The notes beneath the pieces were generated by a model. It had not been told where the DNA came from. It searched no databases and saw nothing but the letters and a program-made list of their open reading frames with translations. Below, piece after piece: positions 27,871 to 37,035 of a DNA stretch of 64,000 bases. How positions within the stretch are numbered: position 1 is the first letter of the stretch; the number at the start of each line of letters is the position of its first letter. The translations under genes were made by a program, and so were the position numbers. The stretch comes from Thermoplasmata archaeon (GTDB lineage Archaea; Thermoplasmatota; Thermoplasmata; Lutacidiplasmatales; UBA184). The stretch covers positions 154,980 through 218,979 of the forward strand of contig JAGWLG010000001.1 in assembly GCA_028864975.1 (NCBI GenBank), read 5' to 3'.

Positions 27871-28706
27871 TGATCTCCGCTCGCGCGCCGTCCGTCCTTG
27901 GCGTCGATGGCTCCGACCAGCATCCGAGCCGCGGGGGGCGCGACCAGTGGCTGGGTCCTCTCCAGGAATCCGGTCACCTTGCCCCGGAGCTGCTGAAACT
28001 CCTCCAGCGCCGAATCCATCGTTTCACGCCAGGCCTTCAGCGAATCTTCCGTGACATGGAGGGGAAGACACGTGCGCGCGTAATCCTCCTCATAACCTTC
28101 CCACGAAAGCTCGGCGACCGCTTCGTTCCTGAGGTCAACGCCGAGAAGGTTCCGGTACATGGCAGGGCGCTCCTCGTACCCGGAGAGGAGGACGCGCACG
28201 GATGCCAGTCGTCGCTCTGCCCGCTCCGGCTCACCCTCGATAAGGGCCATCGGAAGGAAGCAGGCTTGGGCATGCTCCTCGGACATGCCCGCCACCGCGA
28301 ACTGCCGGATGTGCACGTCATGGAGCTTCAAGACGTATTCCTGCAGAAGGCCTAGACCTTCCCTAAGGATGGCGACGGGGACGTCCGAACCGGAGAGCAT
28401 GCGTTGTCCGATCTCTGCGAACCGGTGTAGCAGGGGCTCAAGGATCCGCGAGCGCTCCTCGCGCAGTTCTTGCTGAAGCACTCCGAGGAGGTTCCCGACC
28501 GGCAACTTCGTCTCGCCCGCGCGCTTCGCCGTCGGAAGGCTCCGACGGCTCCTTCGTCGTGTCCGTAAGATACGTTGTTCGAGCCTGGGGAAAGGACGGA
28601 AGCGGTGTTCAGGGGACCGGAGCGCTGTTGCGTTGTCCACCAACTCGGAGGGATGCGGTTTCTTTCCTGACTGGACGTCCCCGGTCGGGAGCACATCGTC
28701 GTTCAT
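27867..28706 (-). CDS. Hemerythrin-like (HHE) domain protein
   Basis: Helical H/E-rich LQQELREERSRILEPLLHRFAEI ... LLQEYVLKLHDVHIRQF ... SEEHAQACF; family assignment tentative. Confidence 0.5.
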   Translation of the reverse strand: MNDDVLPTGDVQSGKKPHPSELVDNATALRSPEHRFRPFPRLEQRILRTRRRSRRSLPTAKRAGETKLPVGNLLGVLQQELREERSRILEPLLHRFAEIGQRMLSGSDVPVAILREGLGLLQEYVLKLHDVHIRQFAVAGMSEEHAQACFLPMALIEGEPERAERRLASVRVLLSGYEERPAMYRNLLGVDLRNEAVAELSWEGYEEDYARTCLPLHVTEDSLKAWRETMDSALEEFQQLRGKVTGFLERTQPLVAPPAARMLVGAIDAKDGRRASGDH

Positions 28707-28731
28707 GGGGGCCGCTCCCTTAGGCCAGAAA

Positions 28732-29397
28732 CTAGTCCGCGGAGGGTCCGATCTCCGACGCCCACTCGAGGACCAGGATCTCGGCGGGGATGGAAGGAAC
28801 AGCTTGAGAACGCATCTTCCGGAGCAGTCGCAGTTGTTCGTCCTTCGAAAGCCACTCGCTGAGGTGGACATGGAGCAGTTCTTCCTCGCGTCCTAGATGT
28901 CGCTCGATCCGATCCGCCTCGGCCCGGAAAAGGTGGGCGAGCTCGGAAGCACGAGCCGGGGAGACCAGCCGGTCCGGCTCGTCGTCGGGGATGGAGAGCT
29001 CAGAGACCCGCTTCTGGAACAGGCGGGCCCTCGGATGTTCCGCCTGGCACTCCAAGAGGCCATCGAAGATGCGGGGGTCGGTCTTCGGCTGGAGCACCGC
29101 GTTCACGAGCTCCTCCTGCGCGTAGTGGAAACCGAGCACGTAATCCCCGTGGATCTCCACAGCGCGCCGGATGGCTTGACGGCTCAATCCCAGCTCCGCG
29201 GGGATACGGTCCGCCGTTCGCCGGATGCAACTGGCGAGCAGGACCATGAGGGTGTTCTGTCGGTAGAGCTCGAACGCCAGGTCGCTCGAGGAGGAGAGCA
29301 GGGGTGGACGCACGGCACGTCGGTAGGGCGGAGGCAGGGACGCGACGCTGGATGGCTGCGCAAGGAGGGCGCCGGAGGGTGGACGCTCGGGGGTCAT
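28732..29397 (-). CDS. Hemerythrin-like (HHE) domain protein
   Basis: HGDYVLGFHYAQEELVNAVL ... EADRIERHLGREEELLHVHLSEWL; start chosen by motif/promoter spacing. Confidence 0.6.
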   Translation of the reverse strand: MTPERPPSGALLAQPSSVASLPPPYRRAVRPPLLSSSSDLAFELYRQNTLMVLLASCIRRTADRIPAELGLSRQAIRRAVEIHGDYVLGFHYAQEELVNAVLQPKTDPRIFDGLLECQAEHPRARLFQKRVSELSIPDDEPDRLVSPARASELAHLFRAEADRIERHLGREEELLHVHLSEWLSKDEQLRLLRKMRSQAVPSIPAEILVLEWASEIGPSAD

Positions 29398-29433
29398 GGG
29401 TGTCGAGGGGCCGGAAGTGGATGTCAAAGGTCC

Positions 29434-29449
29434 GTGGAATCGAATCCAC
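29434..29449. promoter_or_regulatory. Perfect dyad GTGGA-ATCGAA-TCCAC (site 7)
   Basis: 37 bp upstream of hemerythrin-like gene start 29397. Confidence 0.6.
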
Positions 29450-29509
29450 GTGGGAGACATCCTGCCGCCCCGGGAAGGGCCTCAAGGCTAGAAGGATCGC
29501 CCGCGGGCT

Positions 29510-31135
29510 TCAGATGGAGGGGCCACCACGCGCCGGGGCGCCGCCCCCCGAGCCGCCCTTCCCCGTCGACTTCGACGCAATGGTGTCGTTGACACGCAGC
29601 ACCATGACGGCCGCCTCGGTCGCGCTCAGGATCGCTTGGCGTCCGACCCTCACGGGCTCGACCGCCACGCCGGACATGTCCGCGATGCGAGCGGCGAGAA
29701 CGTCCACGCCGGCATCGTGCTCCCCGGCTCGGTGCCGACGCTTCAGTTCGATCAGCGCGCCGACCTTGTCCATCCCAGCGTTCTCTGCGAGGGTCATCGG
29801 GAGCACCTCGAGAGCGCCCGCGAAGGCATGGACGGCCATTTGTTCACGGCCTCCGAGGGTGTTCGCGTAGTCCCGAAGGTCGGAGGAGATCTCCACCGCG
29901 GAAGCGCCAGCCCCAGTCACCACCGCGCCGTCTTCGAGCGCGAGTCCCACCGTGGAAATGGCGTCAACGAGCGAGCGCTCGGCTTCGTCCACCACGTGCT
30001 CGGTCCCCCCGCGGACCAGCAGGCTCACGGCCCTGGCGTTCCGGCATCCCAGAACGAAGGTCATGCGGTCCTCGCCCACCTTGCGCTCTTCCACGAGGGC
30101 CGCGTGCCCCAGGGCCCCGGGCTCGAGTTCCGCCCATCGGCTCACAAGGTCTCCCCCCGTGGCCTTCGAGAGCAGCTCCAGGTCCGACCGCTTGATCCTG
30201 CTCACCGCGAGCACCTTGTTACGCGCGAGATAGAGCTGGGCCGCGTCGTCGATGCCCTTCTCGCAAAGCACGACATTCGCGCCAGATCGAAGGACCTGAT
30301 CGACCATCTCCCGGACCATACGGTCCTCCTCTGAGAGATAGGCCTCGATCTCGTTCGGGGCGGTGATGCGGACCTCGGTCGTCGTTTCCGCCTTACGCAC
30401 CTCGAGCGCGGACTCCATGAGCGCGATGCGCGCATCTTGGATCCTACGTGGCATCCCAGGATGAGCTACGTCCTTGTCCAGGATGAGCCCCTCGACAAGC
30501 TCGGTGTCCGCAAGATCGCCCCCCTGCTTCTTCACGAGCTGGATGTTCTTGCGGTCGCACCGAAGCCTTCCGCCCTCCTTTTCGACCACAGCGCGGACCG
30601 CGCGAACGGTGAGCACGGAAAGGAAGGAACGGTCCGCGGAGACCCCCTTGGACATCATCGAGGTCATGGCCACCTTGCGCAGGGCCTCGGTGTCGGCCGC
30701 CTCGAGGGTCCTCTGGCCTTGGGAGAGGACGCGGGTGGCACGGTCCGCGGCCAGTCGGTATCCTTGGGTGATGATCGTTGGGTGGATCCCCTGGTCCAGG
30801 AGCTCTTCCGCTGCCCGCAGGAGCTCTCCCGCAAGGATGACCGAGGTCTTCGTGCCGTCGCCGCACTCCTCGTCCTGGGTCTTCGCCACCTCGACCAACA
30901 TCTTCGCTGCGGGGTGTTCGACCTCCATGAACTTCAGGATGGTCGCCCCATCGTTCGTGATGACGATGTCACCGGAAGGTTGGACGAGCATCTTGTCCAT
31001 CCCTCTTGGACCGAGTGTCGTTCTCAAGGTCTCTGCGACAGAGCGGGCGGCCTCGATGTTCGCGTGCTGGGCGTCCTTTCCGGTCTCTCGGGTCGTCCCT
31101 TCTCGTAGTAGGATCACAGGGGTTCCGGCGAGCAT
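29510..31135 (-). CDS. thsA: Thermosome (group II chaperonin) subunit
   Basis: RTTLGPRGMDKMLVQPSGDIVITNDGATILKFMEVEHPAAKMLVEVAKTQDEECGDGTKTSVILAGELL. Confidence 0.98.
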   Translation of the reverse strand: MLAGTPVILLREGTTRETGKDAQHANIEAARSVAETLRTTLGPRGMDKMLVQPSGDIVITNDGATILKFMEVEHPAAKMLVEVAKTQDEECGDGTKTSVILAGELLRAAEELLDQGIHPTIITQGYRLAADRATRVLSQGQRTLEAADTEALRKVAMTSMMSKGVSADRSFLSVLTVRAVRAVVEKEGGRLRCDRKNIQLVKKQGGDLADTELVEGLILDKDVAHPGMPRRIQDARIALMESALEVRKAETTTEVRITAPNEIEAYLSEEDRMVREMVDQVLRSGANVVLCEKGIDDAAQLYLARNKVLAVSRIKRSDLELLSKATGGDLVSRWAELEPGALGHAALVEERKVGEDRMTFVLGCRNARAVSLLVRGGTEHVVDEAERSLVDAISTVGLALEDGAVVTGAGASAVEISSDLRDYANTLGGREQMAVHAFAGALEVLPMTLAENAGMDKVGALIELKRRHRAGEHDAGVDVLAARIADMSGVAVEPVRVGRQAILSATEAAVMVLRVNDTIASKSTGKGGSGGGAPARGGPSI

Positions 31136-31182
31136 CTTCGCGCCTCATGGCGGGATGGCCTCGCGTCCCGGATAAGGAGCCC

Positions 31183-31198
31183 GTCGAACCCGGTTCAC
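31183..31198. promoter_or_regulatory. Dyad GTCGA-ACCCGG-TTCAC (site 8)
   Basis: 48 bp upstream of thermosome start; TATA-like ccttatcc between. Confidence 0.45.
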
Positions 31199-31225
31199 GA
31201 AGCCGATGGGGCGGACCCGAGGTCC

Positions 31226-32158
31226 CTACGCGACGTAGGTGAGCCAGTCCTCATGGCGAGGGGAGCGGCCTCGAAGGCAGTCGTCGTAGGCGCCCTGCAG
31301 TCTCCGGGTGACGGGGTAGGACCCCTCGCCGATCGGTCGCCCATCCACCTCGCGGATAGGAGTGATCCCGGCAGCGGTGCCGCTGAAGAAGAGCTCGTCG
31401 GCCGTGAAGAGCTCCTCGCGGGTGAAATCTACGCGGCGGAACTCGATCCCTTCCTCCTGAGCGAGCTGAATGACGGTGTCGCGCGTAACCCCACGAAGTA
31501 TCCCTGAGCTGGCGGGGGGTGTGCTAAGCACCTTGTCCCGGACCCGGAAGACGTTCTCCCCTGGCCCCTCCGCGACCATGCCTGAGGAATTGAGCAGGAT
31601 CGCCTCGTCATAGCCTGAGGCGCTCGCCTCCATCTTGGCGAGAGCGCCGTTCGCGTAGTTGGCCGCGCACTTGGCCTGGGGAGGGAGCGACCGCGCATCG
31701 TTACGCACCCAGCTCGACACGGTGGCCCGGACTCCCTTCTCCTGCCCCTCCTTCCCCAGGTAGGCACCCCACTCCCACATCGCTACCGCCACTTGGATCG
31801 GACAGTTCGTGGGGTCGAGCCCCATCTCGCCGTAGCCTGAGAATGCGATGGGTCGGAGGTACGCCTCAGGGACGCCGTTTGCGCGAACCAAGTCCTTGCA
31901 GGCAACGTGCAGCTCTTCTGACGAGAAGGGGAGCTTCATACGATAGATCTTGGCGCTGTTGAGGAAGCGTTCGACATGCTCCCGCAGTCGGAAGATGGCA
32001 GGACCGTTCAGGGCACGGTGGCTTCGGATCCCCTCGAAAATGGCGTAGCCGTAGTGCAGACCGTGGGTGAGCACGTGCACCTTGGCGGCAGGCCACTCCA
32101 CGAGCCTGCCGTCCAGCCAGATCTTCTTGAGAGGATGGATCGCGACCACAGTTGGCAC
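31226..32158 (-). CDS. ilvE: Branched-chain amino acid aminotransferase
   Basis: KIWLDGRLVEWPAAKVHVLTHGLHYGYAIFEGIRSH; SGTAAGITPIREVDGRPIGEG; GTG start inferred. Confidence 0.94.
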   Translation of the reverse strand: MPTVVAIHPLKKIWLDGRLVEWPAAKVHVLTHGLHYGYAIFEGIRSHRALNGPAIFRLREHVERFLNSAKIYRMKLPFSSEELHVACKDLVRANGVPEAYLRPIAFSGYGEMGLDPTNCPIQVAVAMWEWGAYLGKEGQEKGVRATVSSWVRNDARSLPPQAKCAANYANGALAKMEASASGYDEAILLNSSGMVAEGPGENVFRVRDKVLSTPPASSGILRGVTRDTVIQLAQEEGIEFRRVDFTREELFTADELFFSGTAAGITPIREVDGRPIGEGSYPVTRRLQGAYDDCLRGRSPRHEDWLTYVA

Positions 32159-32237
32159 CTGGGACCCCCGCCCCTTAAACTCGCGGTCAAGCACCCCACA
32201 CCATCGGCTCATCTTTCCTAGGCGCAGAGGGACTTCC

Positions 32238-33602
32238 ATGTGCGCCGAGCGAGTGGTGATCATGGGCGCGGCGGGCCGGGACTTCCACAATTTCAACACG
32301 CTCTTCCGGGGTCGCCGCCAGTACGAGGTTGTCGCCTTCACCGCCGCTCAGATCCCGAACATCACGGGACGGTGCTACCCGGCCAGCTTGGCAGGACCGG
32401 GGTATCCGGAAGGCATCCCCATCGTCCCGGAGGAGGAGCTTCCCGGTTTGGTGCATCGAGAAGGTGTGGACCTCGTCGTCCTCTCTTACTCGGACCTGCG
32501 GCATGAGTCGGTCATGCACCAAGCCTCCATCGCACTCGCCGCCGGGGGGAGTTTCCTCCTGCCTGGTCCTCGCCAGACCATGCTCCGGTCGAGACTTCCA
32601 GTGATCAGTGTCGGGGCGGTGCGGACGGGTTGTGGGAAGAGTCCCGTGAGCCGGTTCATCTCGCGGTTGCTCGCCTGGCACGGGCTCCGGGTGGCCGTCG
32701 TCCGCCACCCCATGCCCTATGGCGACTTGGAGAAACAGGCCGTCCAACGATTCTCGAAGATCGGTGACCTTGCTCGCGCGCACTGCACGATCGAAGAGCG
32801 AGAAGAGTACGAGCCCCACATCCGAGAGGGCTCGGTGGTCTGGGCCGGAGTGGATTACGAGGAGATCCTGCGCCGCGCCGAGCGGGAGTCCGACGTCATC
32901 CTTTGGGATGGAGGGAACAACGACCTCCCCTTCTTCGCCCCCGACCTCAACATCGTCCTGGCGGACCCGCTGCGGGCAGGGCACGAGGTTGCCTACCATC
33001 CCGGAGAAGCGAACTTCCGGATGGCCGACGTTCTTATCGTGAACAAGGTCGGATCCGCTGAACCTCGCGCGATCGCCCTGGTCGAGCGTCACGCCGCGGC
33101 GCTCAATCCCCGGGCGAGGTTGATCCGCGGGGACCTCAAGATCCGGGCTCGAGGAGCAGAGCGGCTTCGCGGAAAGAGGGTCATGGTCGTGGAGGACGGC
33201 CCGACCGTGACCCACGGAGGGATGGATTACGGCGCGGGGTGGCTCTTGGCAAGGTCGGTCGGAGCGCGTCCCGTCGACCCGCGTCGCTCTGCGGCAGGGA
33301 GTCTCATCCCGGTTCTCCGTGCGCATCCCCGCCTCCGACGCGTGCTCCCGGCCATGGGATACTCTCTGGAGCAAGTGCACGACCTCGAGGAGACCATACG
33401 CCGCTCGAACGCCGAGGCCGTGGTGGACGGAAGCCCGGTTGATCTGGGCCGAATTCTTCGAGTTCCGCAGCCGATCGTCCCCGTGAAGTATGAGTACGAG
33501 GATATGGGAGGACAGCTCGCAGAAACGGTGCAAGGGTTCCTGCGGAGAAGCGGTCTTCTCAGCCGAGAGGTTCCCTCGGCCATCCCTCTCCCCGCCCGCT
33601 AA
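32238..33602 (+). CDS. Cyclic 2,3-diphosphoglycerate synthetase-like P-loop protein
   Basis: VVIMGAAGRDFHNFNTLFRGRRQYEVVAFTAAQIPNITGRCYPASLAG; VISVGAVRTGCGKSPVSRFI; LWDGGNNDLPFFAPDLNIVLADPLRAGHE. Confidence 0.92.
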   Translation: MCAERVVIMGAAGRDFHNFNTLFRGRRQYEVVAFTAAQIPNITGRCYPASLAGPGYPEGIPIVPEEELPGLVHREGVDLVVLSYSDLRHESVMHQASIALAAGGSFLLPGPRQTMLRSRLPVISVGAVRTGCGKSPVSRFISRLLAWHGLRVAVVRHPMPYGDLEKQAVQRFSKIGDLARAHCTIEEREEYEPHIREGSVVWAGVDYEEILRRAERESDVILWDGGNNDLPFFAPDLNIVLADPLRAGHEVAYHPGEANFRMADVLIVNKVGSAEPRAIALVERHAAALNPRARLIRGDLKIRARGAERLRGKRVMVVEDGPTVTHGGMDYGAGWLLARSVGARPVDPRRSAAGSLIPVLRAHPRLRRVLPAMGYSLEQVHDLEETIRRSNAEAVVDGSPVDLGRILRVPQPIVPVKYEYEDMGGQLAETVQGFLRRSGLLSREVPSAIPLPAR

Positions 33603-33668
33603 GGTCTAGCGCTCCGCCCCGCGCGATAGGAGCGTTGCTGTTCGCGGGCTTCCTCCGGAGGGTGCGGG

Positions 33669-33684
33669 GTGAAACGCGGTCCAC
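33669..33684. promoter_or_regulatory. Dyad GTGAA-ACGCGG-TCCAC (site 9)
   Basis: 39 bp upstream of CBS start 33723. Confidence 0.55.
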
Positions 33685-33722
33685 GGAGAGGTTACTCCCC
33701 TGCGGGCGGCTGCCGCGGTCGT

Positions 33723-34202
33723 ATGCAGCAGCTCGCCCCCCCTCCGGGGGTCCTGGTCTCGCACGCCATGACCGAACAGGTCGTGACCGTGCGGCCGGAC
33801 GCCACGCTCTGGGACGCCACGCGTCTGCTGCGGGAGGCCGATATCTCCGGGCTCCCGGTGGTGGACCGGTCCGGTCGGCTCGTTGGGATCCTCAGCGAGA
33901 AGGACATCGCGCGCGCGGTGGGCGAGGTCGCCGGTCAGAGGAATGTGAGCCGGTTGCTCGACCTCCTCGTCTCGGGGAGGGGTACCGGGGGGAACCTCGG
34001 CGACCTCGCATCCGAGCTCCTCCAGAACACCAAGGTGTCAGAAGTGATGAATCACGACCCGGTCGTGACCTCTCCTTCGACCCCGCTCGACACCGCGGCG
34101 AAGATCCTGTTGGAACGGCATATCAATCGGCTTCCGGTGGTGAAGGGCGGCCACCTCGTGGGGATCCTCACCCGGCATGACATCCTTGCCTCCTCGGTCT
34201 GA
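33723..34202 (+). CDS. CBS-domain pair protein
   Basis: ADISGLPVVDRSGRLVGILSEKDIA; RHINRLPVVKGGHLVGILTRHDIL. Confidence 0.93.
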   Translation: MQQLAPPPGVLVSHAMTEQVVTVRPDATLWDATRLLREADISGLPVVDRSGRLVGILSEKDIARAVGEVAGQRNVSRLLDLLVSGRGTGGNLGDLASELLQNTKVSEVMNHDPVVTSPSTPLDTAAKILLERHINRLPVVKGGHLVGILTRHDILASSV

Positions 34203-34271
34203 GCCTTCTCGCTCCGGGGCGTGGAGATCGCACTGTCGTCACGGTGATCCCATGGGTCAGCCGATGACATG

Positions 34272-34287
34272 GTGGAATCAAATCGAC
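34272..34287. promoter_or_regulatory. Dyad GTGGA-ATCAAA-TCGAC (site 10)
   Basis: 44 bp upstream of ORF start 34331. Confidence 0.5.
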
Positions 34288-34330
34288 CGAGCCAACTAAT
34301 CGAGCCCCGGCGTACACCCAGCGAGATCCC

Positions 34331-34780
34331 ATGCAAGCCCGGAGCCGTCTATCGGCGGTCCACACAGAGCTAGGCTACGCCCAACATGAGCTCCCAATGG
34401 GAGAGTTCGAGGACCTTTCGCGCCCACGGGCGACCATAAGACTGGAGGCGGACGGGGTCATCGAGCACTTCGAGAAGAGAAAGGCCCTTCGACCGTCCGA
34501 CGAACCTGAGGATCCGCTCGGCCGCAAGGTTCTTTTCATCTGCAAGGAGCGTCCGAAGTACGCTGTCCACACCCTGCTGGCCCCCCAGGTCCCGCAGGAG
34601 CGCTGGAAGGCGTGGCTCGACCGATACGAAGTGTGGGCCGAGCTGGTGGAGGTCCATCCTGAGTTCGGCCACCGAGACGCACGTGGTCGGCGGGTTCAGG
34701 TGAAGCACCACGAGCCTGTGTCGGTGGAGGTCAGGACGGGGACGCTAGAGGCCAAGGACGCCTCTACGGCGTTCGGTTAG
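34331..34780 (+). CDS. Uncharacterised protein
   Basis: GC3-rich codon usage; promoter motif site 10 upstream; no family recognised. Confidence 0.55.
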   Translation: MQARSRLSAVHTELGYAQHELPMGEFEDLSRPRATIRLEADGVIEHFEKRKALRPSDEPEDPLGRKVLFICKERPKYAVHTLLAPQVPQERWKAWLDRYEVWAELVEVHPEFGHRDARGRRVQVKHHEPVSVEVRTGTLEAKDASTAFG

Positions 34781-34855
34781 ACCCCGTGGCCGAATGCTCC
34801 CCCCTTGGCCGCTCCCTGTTCCTTGTGCGCCCGGACGCGCGCTCCACACTAGCGG

Positions 34856-35587
34856 TCAGACGCTCTGCGGGGTCACGCGCGACCCCCGGAGGTGAATGTC
34901 GAACCAGCCTCGTGTGCGTCGTTCGACCTCTTCCATGGCCCCCGGTTCCTCGAAGAGGTGGGTCGCGCGTGGGACGATCACGAGCTCGCTCGAGGACGGT
35001 AGGGTCCGGAGCGTTGCGCGGTTCACTTCGACAATGCTCTCGTCACGCTCTCCGACGATGAGGAGGGTGGGAGCCCGGACACGCTGAACAAGCTCCTCGG
35101 GGGCAAGATCGGTCCGTCCACCGCGCAGGACCATGGCCGAGACCTCGAGCGGAAAGGCGGCCGCCCCGCGAAGAGCGGCCGCAGCTCCTGTGCTTGCACC
35201 GTACAACCCCAAGGGAAGCCGGGAGAGTCGGGGCTGTTCGGAGGACCAAGTTATCGCCCGGACCAGCCGCTCGGTGAGAAGCCGAAGGTCGAACCGGAAG
35301 TTCGCCAATCTCTCATCTTCCTTGGCCTCTTCCGGGGTTAGCAGGTCGAGGAGGAGAGTTGCGATGCGCACCCGGTTGAGCGCGAGCGCGACCCTCCGGT
35401 TCCGAGGGCTCTTCCGCCCGCTCCCGCTCCCATGAGCGAAGATCACGAGTCCCCTGGAACTTCGCGGCACGGCCAGGTCCGCGAGAATGTTGCGCCCCGG
35501 AAGGACGGTGATCCGCACGGGCTCAGGATCCGCCATCGGAGGGGGAACGAGCAAGGCTCCCAGGTTTGGACGAGCGGCATCAGCCAT
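34856..35587 (-). CDS. Dienelactone-hydrolase-like alpha/beta hydrolase
   Basis: GLVIFAHGSGSGRKSPRNRRVALALN; LPLGLYGASTGAAAALRGAA nucleophile elbow; PTLLIVGERDE; ATHLFEEPGAMEEV. Confidence 0.88.
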   Translation of the reverse strand: MADAARPNLGALLVPPPMADPEPVRITVLPGRNILADLAVPRSSRGLVIFAHGSGSGRKSPRNRRVALALNRVRIATLLLDLLTPEEAKEDERLANFRFDLRLLTERLVRAITWSSEQPRLSRLPLGLYGASTGAAAALRGAAAFPLEVSAMVLRGGRTDLAPEELVQRVRAPTLLIVGERDESIVEVNRATLRTLPSSSELVIVPRATHLFEEPGAMEEVERRTRGWFDIHLRGSRVTPQSV

Positions 35588-36263
35588 CGCTCTCACCATC
35601 CGTCGAGGACCGCGCTTCGGATCGTCGCAAGAGCGCGACCACCTCCTCATCTGACACGGGGTCGAAGTTCCGGAAGAACTGACCGACCGCCGCGAAGTCC
35701 GGTGGGGTCGAAAGGCACACGACCTCGTCGGACCACCGCCGGAGCGCGCGAAGGGTCTCTGCTGGCGCAACCCCGATGGCGACCACGAGCTTCCGAGCTC
35801 CGCGTGAACGGAGCGCGGTCACCGCCGCGCGGACCGTATTGCCCGTGGCGACCCCGTCATCCACGATGAGGACCGTCTGCCGGGCGACGTCGGGGAAACG
35901 TGCACCGCTGCGGTACACCTGGACCCTTCGGGAGACTTCGAGCTCCTCCGCTTCGAGCACCCCGTACAGGTCCTTCCTCACGATCCCGAGGTTCGAGATC
36001 ATTTCCTCATCCCATTGGGGCGGCGCGCCCTCGACCAGGGCACCGATCCCGAACTCGGGGTTCTGAGGGTGGCCGAGCTTGCGAACGATCAGGACGTCGA
36101 GAGGGAGCTCCAAGGCCGTGGCGACCTCGAACCCTACGACAACTCCCCCTCTTGGGAGGGCGATGACCCTGGCTCCGGACCTGCGGTAGGGGTGGAGGCG
36201 CGCGGCGAGCCGACGTCCTACCTCGGCACGGTCCTGGAAGAGCGGTTCTGGCTCCGCGAACAT
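35580..36263 (-). CDS. Phosphoribosyltransferase-domain protein
   Basis: ARVIALPRGGVVVGFEVATAL; TVLIVDDGVATGNTVRAAVTALRSRGARKLVVAIGVAP. Confidence 0.92.
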   Translation of the reverse strand: MFAEPEPLFQDRAEVGRRLAARLHPYRRSGARVIALPRGGVVVGFEVATALELPLDVLIVRKLGHPQNPEFGIGALVEGAPPQWDEEMISNLGIVRKDLYGVLEAEELEVSRRVQVYRSGARFPDVARQTVLIVDDGVATGNTVRAAVTALRSRGARKLVVAIGVAPAETLRALRRWSDEVVCLSTPPDFAAVGQFFRNFDPVSDEEVVALLRRSEARSSTDGESDG

Positions 36264-36303
36264 CGCAGTTCCAAGCAGGCGCCGCCGGGCATTCAAGTGG
36301 CCC

Positions 36304-36319
36304 GTGGATATGAGTCCAC
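36304..36319. promoter_or_regulatory. Perfect dyad GTGGA-TATGAG-TCCAC (site 11)
   Basis: 41 bp upstream of PRTase start 36263. Confidence 0.55.
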
Positions 36320-36401
36320 TACCGACGACACCGTTGCCTCCCTACGTGGGGATGCCCGCCACCCAGGGGCAGGGTCCCGTGGAGATGCCCCGAGGAGTCG
36401 G

Positions 36402-36417
36402 GTGAACCGAAGTTGAG
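36402..36417. promoter_or_regulatory. Near-match dyad GTGAA-CCGAAG-TTGAG (site 12)
   Basis: 46 bp upstream of CBS start 36463; last position deviates. Confidence 0.4.
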
Positions 36418-36462
36418 GCGAGACCTATCCGAAAGGGGGGCCTCCTGCGAACGAGAGGTCCC

Positions 36463-37002
36463 ATGTCGAACCTTCGTACGCGGGCAAGTGCCAATGTCCT
36501 TCATTCCCCCAAGAGGAGCTCCGAGAAGCCGGGCAGCAGCACCGGGCTCCGCCCCAAGGTGGACGACCTGATGAGCCGGGATGTCCAGGTCTGTCAAACG
36601 TCCGACTCGTGCGCCGAGGTGGCCCGCAGAATGCTCGAAGGAGGCATCGGTATGCTTCCCGTCCTCCAAGGGGGCGAGGTGGTCGGCATCGTCACGGACC
36701 GGGACCTCGCGGTGCGGGGGCTCACGTCATCGGAGGACCCCAGGGCCGCGCCCGTGGAGCGCTGGATGACCCCGAAGGTCGTTTCGGTCGAGCCCGAGAC
36801 CGGGGTGGACGACGCGATTCGCCTCATGCGCGAGCACGACATTCGACGCCTCGTGGTGACCGAACGTGGCGTTCCGGTCGGCGTTCTGACGCTCGACGAT
36901 ATCTATCTGGAAACAGGCAGGGGGTCCGACACGGGGAAGGTGGTCCTTCTCGCCCTCAACCAGGAGCTGCTCGCGGCCCCGATCCCTCGACCTCCGCCGT
37001 AG
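36463..37002 (+). CDS. CBS-domain pair protein
   Basis: GGIGMLPVLQGGEVVGIVTDRDLAVRG; HDIRRLVVTERGVPVGVLTLDDI. Confidence 0.93.
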   Translation: MSNLRTRASANVLHSPKRSSEKPGSSTGLRPKVDDLMSRDVQVCQTSDSCAEVARRMLEGGIGMLPVLQGGEVVGIVTDRDLAVRGLTSSEDPRAAPVERWMTPKVVSVEPETGVDDAIRLMREHDIRRLVVTERGVPVGVLTLDDIYLETGRGSDTGKVVLLALNQELLAAPIPRPPP

Positions 37003-37035
37003 AGGGCCCTTCGGACCTCTGCCCTCGGATGGGGC

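Noticed and set aside
29434-29449. T-arm-like GTGGATTCGATTCCAC suggesting a tRNA on the minus strand
   Set aside because: No acceptor or anticodon arm around it; it fits the island dyad instead.
34370-34711. Minus-strand ORF (113 aa) with helix-like sequence opposite 34331-34780
   Set aside because: Promoter dyad site 10 and codon GC3 favour the plus-strand gene; not fully excluded.
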